The position numbers and the translations under genes are program-made. The notes under the pieces are model-generated. The model worked only from the letters and a program-made list of their open reading frames with translations. It had not been told where the DNA came from and searched no databases. DNA of 64,000 bases from Scytalidium lignicola (Eukaryota > Ascomycota > Leotiomycetes): assembly GCA_002812745.2 (NCBI GenBank), contig NCSJ02000213.1, positions 1-64,000 of the forward strand, in the 5' to 3' direction. Below, in pieces: positions 55,719 to 64,000 of the stretch (its first letter is position 1; each line of letters starts with the position of its first letter).

Positions 55719-57826
55719 ATGGAGAAAATCAAATTTGATATTTTGATCGTGGGCACTGGTCCTGCCGGTGCTTCTCTTGCTTGCTTCTTGGCTTCTCATG
55801 GTATGTCAAAAAGTCTCATGAAGCCGCTTGCTGCTACAAACTAGAAATGAGGAGGTCACAAGCTAAGATTATTATGAAAAGGATTGACTGGTATCATGAT
55901 TGGAAGCGCTTCTGCTACAGCTGATACGCCGAGAGCACATATTACGAACATGGCAGCATTAGGTTAGTGACATTGGATTTCAAGATCTTGATCGTATATT
56001 GATGCCAAGAGATAGAATGTCTTCGCGATGTGGGACTTGATTTGGAGTGCAATAAGCTTGCAATCAAGGGAGATTGTATGTTGCATACGAGATGGGCACA
56101 TGATATGGCCGGAAAAGAATATGCGAGGATATATTCTTGGGGAAATGACCCGAGGAGAAAAGTATATATTTCTATTTTAACTTGACTTTAGGAGACACGA
56201 AACGGAGGAATATGTGTAATTTCTAGCTGACAGCTTTGATCAGGGTGACTATGAAGAAGCCAGCCCTTGCGATCCAGTTGATCTTCCACAAACGCTACTC
56301 GAACCTATTCTCGTCCAGCACGCAGCACAAAATGGATTTAAAACTCGATTCGATTCGAAGTTCCTCGAATTCATAGAAGACAAAGAGACTGGACTCATCA
56401 CATCAACAGTGGAAGATTTGTTAAGCGGAAGCAAATATGAAATTGAGTCACGTTTCTTATTCGGTGCGGACGGTGCACGCAGTCAGATTGTGAAGCAACT
56501 GAACCTACCTCTCATGACCAAGCCTGGCCAAGGACTTGCCATCAATGTTCTTGTAAAAGCGGACTTGTCGAAATTGATGGAGAACCGCATGGGCAATTTG
56601 CATTGGATTCTTCAACCTGATGTTGAACATCCTGAATTCGCTTGGATTGGGATTGTGAGAATGGTAAAGCCTTGGAATGAGTGGATGTTTATTTTCTTTC
56701 CTTCTCCTGGTGCAGGTACGACTTTCAAGCCAACAAAAGCAGAGTATCTGAAGCGAGTGAAAGAGTTTATTGGTGATGATTCGATTCCGGCGGAGATTTT
56801 GTCCATTAGCAAGTGGTACATCAATGAGACTGTGGCAGAGGTCTATTCGAAGGGGAATATCTTCTGTTTGGGAGATGCAGTGCATCGACATCCTCCTTTC
56901 AATGGTCTTGGTTCAAATACTTGTATCCAAGATGCTTTCAATCTTGCTTGGAAAGTTGCATATGTTCTTAAGGGTAAGTTATTCCTCTTGCCCAACCCGA
57001 TGGAGAATAATCTAATTAGAATGGTATAAAGGGCAAGCAGGAAAGGCACTCCTGGATACCTACAGTGCGGAACGACAACCAGTTGGCTACAACATTATAA
57101 GCAGGTCAGCCTCCCTTCCTGAACCTCCCAATCACAATAAGCTGCCAGAGTCTAACAAAAAAAGCTAGAGCAAACCAAGCCTTCCGCGAGCACAGAAACG
57201 TCTGGTTGGCATTGGGTATACTTGAACCCAACAAGGAAGACCGTGTGAAACTCTTCTCCGAACTCTCCGAAGCCTCTCCAGCAGGTAAAACCCGACGAGA
57301 AGACCTAAAGAAGGCAGTCGAGCTCACATCTAGAGAATTCCACGGATTGGGCATCGAGATGAATCAACAATACAGGTCAACAGCCATTTTAGCGCCTGCG
57401 GATGAGCCAGAGCGGGTGCTGGAAAAGGACGAGGTTCTTTACTATCAACCAAGTACATATCCTGGAAGCAGACTTCCTCATGCATGGCTCAACACATCTT
57501 CTCCCACCACTCCGATCTCTACAATCGATCTCGCGGGCAAGGGGAGGTTTACGCTGTTCTCTGGAGTTGGTGGGAAGAAGTGGAAGACTGCAGCCGCTGA
57601 GGTTGCAAAAGAGTTGGATGTTGGCATCGATGCACACTTGATTGGTTTCGGACAGGATTACGAGGATGTTTATTCCACCTGGTCGTCAGTGAGAGGAGTT
57701 GAGGAGTCGGGAGCAGTTTTGATTAGGCCGGATAGATTTGTTTGTTGGAGATATAAAGAGTTATCAGGTGATGGCAATGCGACGGAGCTTCTGAGATCTA
57801 CTTTGCGCTCAATTCTAGCTTTATAG
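55719..57826 (+). CDS. Phenol 2-monooxygenase-type FAD hydroxylase
   Basis: There are six exons: 55719-55800, 55882-55962, 56016-56161, 56244-56973, 57032-57104 and 57169-57826; 589 aa. An upstream in-frame ATG at 55641 would add 26 residues. The FAD motif is ILIVGTGPAGASLACFLASHG. The substrate/FAD signatures TADTPRAHITNMAALECLRD, FLFGADGARSQIVKQL and IFCLGDAVHRHPPFNGLGSN follow in order. A C-terminal thioredoxin-fold dimerisation domain (RFTLFSGVGGKKWKTAAAEV, then VLIRPDRFVCWRY) is typical of phenol hydroxylases. It probably hydroxylates an aromatic product of the PKS pathway, using NADPH and O2. The arrangement with the ABM-like gene (head-to-head) suggests coordinated expression. Confidence 0.92.
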
Positions 57827-58567
57827 AAAATGCTGTACGTACTTGTGGTAATTTGGGCATCTATTTCGTTTAAGCCCAGCCTCGATTTACTTTGGTTTTC
57901 ATGAAGGTTGACGTCTGATATGCATACCCAGTTTGGTCAATGGTCACAATCTACCGATTTCACAATGGAGCATTATTGGTTTCGGTTTCCCACATTGATC
58001 AAGTGGGCAATGGAGCGTGGAGACCGAAGACGAGCCGAAGATCGTCCGCATTTCCTGGAGAGAAAAATCAGGAACAAGAGTTCATCAAGGTTAGGGTTAT
58101 TCAACCAACCCATGAACATTGCATATCGCCTATCGTAAGACCCCTGGATTGAATAATTCCATAGGTCTGGATATGAGAGAATGAAGCTGACGTTCTTTCA
58201 TGTAGAAATAGATTGTTCGCAAAGGCCTGGTTGGCTTGGCTTTCGTCGGCTCCCCAGGTAATTCCAAGCATGGACCCTTGGTACATCCCCCCGTGAAATC
58301 AACACTCAGGCTAGAAATCTAGACAAAATCAAAATCAAAATGCTGAAAACAGTCGCACAATAATTAAATGACTCGCTGGTTTGGATCGAAAGTAGAAAGT
58401 AGGGTTGCTAGGGGGAACTGCAGGCTCCTCCCCGCACCACCCCGCTTCCTGCCGTTCCCCGTTTTCGGTTCCCGTTCACAATTTCTCTCCGCAACATTCC
58501 TCAGAATTTGTCCCTCGCCGTCGACAATATTTACAATTATACCACGATACACCAGATAGCATTGAAA
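57827..58567. other. Intergenic region upstream of the Zn2Cys6 regulator
   Basis: No coding sequence is supported. This is the 3' flank of the FAD monooxygenase and 5' flank of the transcription factor. Confidence 0.4.
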
Positions 58568-61500
58568 ATGGCTGTAGTGCACAATGAGAAGTTCCTATCT
58601 AGACACGCATGTCTGACATGTAAAAGGTATTAAGCTCTACCCCCAGACCCCATACATCATGGCCCGAACCCTGTACCCCGTACCCCGTACCCCTCAAAGA
58701 TCAACCTTACAGCTAACAATTTCTCCAGACGCAAGGTTAGATGGTAAGCGTGCGCAAGGCACCGAATTCGAGAATTCAAGTTGGCAAAAGTCTCGCGACA
58801 AGACTGACCGACATGTGCCTATTCAGTGACCGAATCCTCCCCTTCTGTGCAGTATGCGATCGGACGCGACAACAATGCGAATATCCCTCAGAATCAAGTA
58901 CAAGTAGGCCAGGTCCAAAGATAGGTTTGTTTGGCTCCACCACAATCTCCAAACATTGATCTCTAACAATATCTTTCAGGATCGCAGCAGCGCCGGAAGA
59001 ATGGTACTCGTCCTCGCTCAAGAACAAGGGCGCGGCGAGAGTTTACACCAGAAATTTCCGGTAGTTTATCGGAACGACAAGGTAGCAGAAAAAATGCTTT
59101 TGATGCTGCAAGTCTAATTCAAGGAGACGCAGGCTTGTCCGCGCGGACATCTCCCTTTGACAATACGACCTCCGAATTCAATCTACCATCGCCGGTGACG
59201 ACTCCCCTTGATGTGTGTACTTTGTCTTATATTGTACATCCCTCTCATGATTTAGCTGCTATTACAACCGAAGAGTTTACGCTGCCTCCAGGAAGAACAA
59301 ATACTCGTCAGCAAGATCTGCTTGCTTCAGCATGTTCTATTTTAGGAGTAACTGTGTTAAAGTTGCAAGAATAGTAAGTTACCCTGTGACAATATTTGAG
59401 ATGAGAGGCTTCCTCAAATTACATCTACTACCCCTAAAAACTAACCTTAAATTCTGAAAAGTGTTGATTTATATTTCGAAAATATGTCAGCAATATCACT
59501 ATTTCACCAACCTACCTTTCAATCCAAACTCGAAAGTATTGAATCCGAGGGTCAAATGGTAGCGCTTCTTGCATCCATGTTATCATTCGCTGCAAAGTTC
59601 GATTTCAAATCCAAGGATTCTGCGGGATGGCAAGGAAACCAAAACAGCATGCAGTCTCCCTTGGCGAATCCACAGAAACGCTTCCAAAAACTAGCACTTC
59701 AATATATCGACGAGAGTATGGAAGATCATTCAGACACGACGCCAACGCTATGCCTGCTTCAAGCTCTTGTTCTCCTTACTTTTCGACAGCTCATTGAAGG
59801 TGTTCGAGGTTCAGCTTGGCGTCGCATGGGATTATGTATCCGTGTCGCTCATGAGCTCGGCCTTCATCATATTGACAGATATAACACCCCAGAAGAAACC
59901 GAAGTCAGTATCTGGTGCGATCTTGAAGAGCGACGTAGATTATGGTGGGCTATCTGGGAACTGGATATCTTTGCCAGCACAACAAAACGATGTCCATCCG
60001 GAATTGACCCATCAGACAATGACACACGCCTCCCAGTATCCGACGAATGCTGGTTCAGCGGTAAATTCAAACCGAGTTGTTTTCTAGAAATAAAACCCAT
60101 GAACCGAATAAAAGCACTGCAACAGTCAGGAAACGAGGGCGTAACAGCATGGAATATCGTTTTGAACTCCCTAATGCGAGAAGGTCATGCGGTCTCCAAA
60201 TTTCGCAGCTCCCGCCCAGGAAACGGTCGATATCGACCCCCAAGTATGTCGATGAGCGAAGAAAGTACCTCAGACACCCTCGCCATCCTCGCCAACGCAT
60301 TGAGTTACTACGCACTATCCCTCCCCTCCGACCTACAATACAGCGGCGAATATCTCAGTTTCCCGGCCCAAGGAGGCCGAGCAAGTCTAGCAACACGGCA
60401 ATCACACATAGCCAAATACAAAATCCACATAGCCACCCAACTCGCCCGACTCATGATCTACCACGAAGACACGGCCCGAGGCGCTCAACAAGATCTCCGT
60501 CTGCCAGCTACATATGGGAATTCCCGTATGCCAAATTCACATATCAATAATGCGAATAATTCGACGGATCAAACTCAAGCCTCCCTCCGCCTCGGTCCCT
60601 CCCGTCACGGTTTACAACAATACCACCAAGCAGCAGACGAACTCCTAAACATCATCTCTCGCAGCTCACGCGATCACGTACGCTACGTTAGTCCCTTCTA
60701 TGCTTCTGCAGCTTGGCATGGTGTTGCCTTCTGGCTCACATGGAAGGTCTTTGCACCCAGATCTACGAATTTCGATCTTGTTGATTCGAAATTGGAGATT
60801 ATGCGTGTGACGTTAAATAATTTCGCTGAGTTTTGGGGCTTGCCGGATGCGATGTTGGAGAATTTGAATACCATGGATGCGAAGATTAGGAGATTTATTA
60901 TGCCCAATGCTGGGGCTGGTTGTCATGGGCATGGATCGACGAATTCCAATTCGGCTAATAAAAGGAGAGGCGAGAATTTGGAGGGTGGGAATGGGAATAC
61001 TACTGCTGGGGTGAGGAGGATGCAGAATTCGACAGCGAATGAGTTTGATAATTCTGATCCTATGGCTTCTTCTGGTGTGCAGGTCATAGTGGGTGATGAT
61101 TCTGCTGGGAACGGAATCCCATCTCTCACCCGCCAAACAACAACAAATCTCACAAACCCATCTTCAGCACCACAAAGTCGACACCCACCCTCCGCCAACC
61201 GCGAAGGTATGGACGTACTAGTACACGCTTCCCTAATGACCTCCAACCTCATCCAGCACGACCCTACTAACCCCAACACCACAAACCCCTCTGAAATCTT
61301 TGCCCAAACTAGCACTTTAGGAGTAGGAAGGCCCAGAAACGAGAAATTCGAGAACGGAAGTGAAGGAGGAACGAGTAATGACGCGATAATATTCCATCCC
61401 GATATGTATCTTAATAATACCGGTTTAAGGGTGAATACGAACATGCAAGATGAGAGTAACGCACAGCAAGCTTTTGATTTTCAAATTGTTGATGGTAGTA

Positions 61501-61580
61501 GTATGTGGGATCATTTGGATTTGGATTTTGAGCCGCTTGTTAATCCCGAGGCATTTTTGGGTATTTATCGTGGTAGCTAG
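58568..61580 (+). CDS. Zn2Cys6 transcription factor, probable cluster regulator
   Basis: There are five exons: 58568-58626, 58729-58743 (15 nt), 58827-58924, 58980-59373 and 59462-61580; the frame closes at 894 aa. The binuclear cluster has Cys at 15, 18, 25, 32, 35 and 42 (ACLTCKRRKVRC, then FCAVCDRTRQQC), split by two introns. An Arg-rich linker (RTRARREF) follows. The fungal-specific (middle homology) domain starts at YVDLYFENMSAISLFHQPTF and includes ALVLLTFRQLIEGVRGSAWR and LEERRRLWWAIWELDIFAS. The C-terminal part is Asn/Ser/Gly-rich and acidic, as in activation domains. Size and placement between the FAD enzyme and SDR suggest a pathway regulator. The tiny second exon is unusual but required for the reading frame. 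Confidence 0.9.
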
Positions 61581-61931
61581 AGTCTACAAAGTAATGTAAC
61601 AGTGATGTGATACTCAAATTGTGCTGGTCTATGGATAAAGTGTGATGAGTCTTTTCAAAATGGGTTTTGAGATGTGGACATTTACACAAAGAAAATTTAC
61701 AAGAAATAGCTCAAAAATGCCTCTATCGTTCCAAAGATCCAACTTCGAGGATTTCAATCAACTTTCACCAGATTATCACCTCATTGCAAGATACCACAAA
61801 GATACAAACAATGGAAGAAAGACATCTTGACATATTAGACAACGAAATCAAGGAAAGCTATAATGCCCCATCTATTGCTGAAATATTCATGATGTCAGAA
61901 TTATGAATATTTCATCTCATGCTCGTATTCA
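61581..61931. other. 3' flank of the Zn2Cys6 gene
   Basis: This is the spacer between the regulator and the convergent SDR gene. An open frame at 61667-61906 (79 codons, KENLQEIAQKCLYRSKDPTS) has no supporting start context or family match; it may be a relic. Confidence 0.35.
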
Positions 61932-62948
61932 TTAAAGGTAGTTTTTAAAGAATTTTAACGAGCTTAGTAAAGTTTGTCTTTGCCCTTGTTGTTTTGCTAT
62001 ATTAGGTATGTTAGCTATGATTGAACTAGAGATGATAGTGCAGGGATGGGGGGTAAGTACCTCATGTGCTTTGTTCAAGTTCTTCATTCGACTGATCGAC
62101 AAGAGACCGCCGTCGACATTCCAGACTGCGACGGATAGATGTCAGTGATTTGTTTTGATTTATCTTGTTTATGAGACCGAAGTTTTAACATGGAGATTTC
62201 ACTTACCTGAACCAGTAACATAAGAAGCATCATCCGAAGCCAAAAACAACATAACAGCTGCCAATTCATCCGGATGCCCCGGTCGATCCATAGGAATAGC
62301 ACTGCTCAAGATCTTCGCGATCTCCGGATCCGCCGCCAAAGCACCAGACATAGGAGTATCAGTCCAACCGGGCGCAACAGCATTAATTCTAATGCCATCA
62401 GGCGCATGATCTGCAGCCATCGATCTCGTAAGATTAGCCAAACCAGCCTTAGCAGCAGCATAACAACCCAAACCCTCATCACCAATGAGACCAGCCGAAG
62501 AAACGGTATTGATGATGACACCTCGCGTCTTCTTCTCCGTGTGTTTCTTCATCTCTGGAATCGCCGCCTGGCAGATATGGAAGGGTGCATCGAGACCGAC
62601 TTGGAACACGCGGGACCATTGATCGAATTTCATATCGGGGATTTGACCCCAGGCTACTGCGGCCGCGTTGTTGTGAACAATGTCCAAGTCGCCGAATACT
62701 TCGATTGTTTTTGTCACGACGCTGCGTGCGCCTTCGGCGGAGGAGATGTCGACACGGTGGAAATAGGCTTTGCCTTCTGGGAATCCGGCTACGAAGCTTT
62801 TCCCTTTCTCTTCCGCGCACATGTCAGCTACTAGTACTTTCGCTCCTTCGGCGATGTAGCGTGATGTCATTGCTGCTCCTATGCCTGATGCTCCGCCGGT
62901 GATGGCTACCACCTTACCCTCGAATCGACCTGGAAATGATAGAACCAT
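61932..62948 (-). CDS. Short-chain dehydrogenase/reductase (SDR)
   Basis: There are two exons: 62207-62948 and 61932-62125; 311 aa as read. The cofactor motif is VVAITGGASGIGAAMTSRYI, the structural motif is HNNAAA, the catalytic Ser lies in INTVSSAGLIGDEG, and the YxxxK motif is GCYAAAKAGLANLTRS; PGWTDTP follows. The second exon begins VWNVDGG, the normal C-terminal strand of the family, but the frame then continues for more than 50 residues before a stop, longer than usual. Either a further intron or an alternative acceptor shortens it, or this protein has a real extension. Probably an NAD(P)H-dependent reductase of a keto group in a tailoring step. Confidence 0.85.
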
Positions 62949-63647
62949 GATGTATGTATGTGTTGGGATGTGTTTGTTAAGGTATTGGTGGTGTAGGATA
63001 AGACACGGATTTGTGTGGGAAAGAATTGAGTTGCACCAAAAGAGAATATTTAAACCAACCTCCTCGACTTACGATGTGTTTTAACACAACTGGAATAATT
63101 CAGCTTCGAACTACGTACAATTTCGGTCGTCACAATGCTTCCACTTCGGACGCCGAGGTTGATGTCGATCTAGCGAGAGAGAAAGCATTCGGCATCTCTT
63201 CGGTAAGGACTCCTACTCTTACAAACATGACTTTGATCATATGAGTATGAGTTGTAGTTGAACCGAATACCCCGATACGGTGTACAATGGAATTGCTTCC
63301 GCATATGTGAGCAGGACCAAGTCATGAACGAGGTACTGTGAGGGCGGGAAGGGTCCTCGGGCCCGAGAAGAGAGGATCGTAGACACCCCGAGAATGTAAC
63401 CCCCAAGCAATTCATACATGATGAGCTTAGGTGAAACGCTAGAGCCACTACTGTAGGAAGTTGATTAGCAACTACAGTAGTAGCTAGGAAATGTAGCTCT
63501 ACCAATCGGCCAATGGCTGTTGTGCGGTGTCTGGTGGTGTTGACCTCGTTCAAGTTGGCCATAAAAATTCAGAAAATAAACATAAGCTGAATATGCCTTG
63601 TTGTCGAAGATAAGCAAAACGTTTTACGGCTGAGTTGACATATAGAA
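62949..63647. promoter_or_regulatory. Divergent promoter between the SDR and flavin reductase genes
   Basis: The 699 bp spacer has a short hairpin (ACTACTGTAG at 63447-63456 with CTACAGTAGT at 63472-63481). No coding sequence is supported; the open frames seen are short and unconserved-looking. Confidence 0.4.
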
Positions 63648-64000
63648 ATGTCTTCAATAAACAGCGGCTTGAAGGCTCTGCGCCATACGAAACTCTTCAC
63701 TCCACTGCGATTAGGGCAGATGGATTTAAAGCATCGTGTGGTGATGGGGCCATGTGGTCGGCTGAGGGCGACACAGTTACAAGAAGGTGTTTGGACGGTG
63801 AATGATCTGACTGCCGAATATTATGGGCAACGGGCTTCGAATGGGGGATTGATCATAACTGAGTCTACCCCCATCTCGAGAACAGTATGTATAATCTCGC
63901 AATTTCCACACAAGATCGCCATTTATTGTTGAAAAGTAGCTACCAAATATACTTGCAGGCAGCAGGTTATCCAAATATCGCGGGAATATTCAATAAAGTA
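63648..64000 (+). CDS. Old Yellow Enzyme-type NADH:flavin oxidoreductase, 5' part only
   Basis: Exon 1 is 63648-63884. An intron (63885-63958) ends in TTGCAG, and exon 2 runs from 63959 to the window edge. The protein starts MSSINSGLKALRHTKLFTPL, followed by RLGQMDLKHRVVMGPCGRLR and EYYGQRASNGGLIITESTPI, then AAGYPNIAGIFNKV. This is the N-terminal beta/alpha pattern of FMN-dependent OYE family enzymes (LFxPxxLGxxxLxNRVVMxPxxRxRA ... YYxQRAxxGGLIIxE). The usual Thr at the flavin contact in APxTRxRA is Gly here (GPCGRLRA). It likely reduces an activated C=C bond. The remaining catalytic residues lie outside the window. Confidence 0.88.

Noticed and set aside
60067..61444. Minus-strand and shifted frames within the Zn2Cys6 gene
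   Set aside because: The 698-codon + strand exon explains this DNA; the others lack any family feature.
61667..61906. 79-codon frame between the regulator and the SDR
   Set aside because: It lies in the 3' flank, has no recognisable family, and cannot be separated from chance.
1..64000. CRISPR arrays, bacterial operons, rRNA genes and tRNA genes
   Set aside because: No regularly spaced repeats, Shine-Dalgarno-led operons or rRNA-like blocks were seen. I did not recognise any tRNA by eye, but a covariance-model scan would be decisive.

Overview
This window is nuclear DNA from a filamentous ascomycete (Pezizomycotina). The evidence is short introns (about 45-95 nt) with GT-AG borders and CTAAC-type branch sites, Zn2Cys6 regulators, a non-reducing polyketide synthase and GPI-anchored Thr-rich wall proteins. 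Transposon remnants carry C-to-T/G-to-A damage (TAA/TAG/TGA in place of CAA/CAG/TGG) in very AT-rich tracts, which is typical of repeat-induced point mutation (RIP). The genus cannot be fixed from sequence alone. Single or clustered N bases mark assembly gaps, several of them in repeats.

Left part (1-34 kb), a mosaic of genes and decayed repeats: a RIP tract; a 1.88 kb Fot1/pogo transposon with 43 bp inverted termini beside the C-terminal half of a sugar-transporter pseudogene; a relic of a delta(24)-sterol-reductase-like gene; a Thr/Pro-rich GPI-anchored wall protein; a secreted L-amino-acid oxidase; an NAD(P)-dependent epimerase/reductase; a class-C beta-lactamase-like serine hydrolase; a RidA-family protein; a six-exon type II membrane glycosyltransferase resembling family GT23; an APH kinase-like pseudogene split by a 1,015 bp transposon with TTA target duplications; an NTF2-like protein; a Copia 3' end with its LTR; and a heavily mutated Gypsy LTR-gag-protease relic.

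Right part (34-64 kb), rich in secondary-metabolism enzymes: an FAD monooxygenase facing an unknown 260 aa protein, an epoxide-hydrolase-like alpha/beta hydrolase, a short Zn2Cys6 protein, a 431 bp MITE, a C2H2 zinc-finger protein, long palindromes and a retrotransposon LTR. Then comes the core: a non-reducing PKS (SAT-KS-MAT-PT-ACP, 1845 aa, no releasing domain) divergent from a P450, an ABM/EthD-like protein divergent from a phenol-hydroxylase-type FAD monooxygenase, an 894 aa Zn2Cys6 activator, an SDR, and the 5' end of an Old Yellow Enzyme-type reductase cut by the window edge.

Inferred logic: the PKS makes an aromatic polyketide which the P450, FAD monooxygenase, ABM-like protein, SDR and flavin reductase could tailor, with the large Zn2Cys6 protein as a likely pathway regulator. 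I could not match the cluster to a known product. Exon structures were deduced by hand from reading frames and splice consensus.
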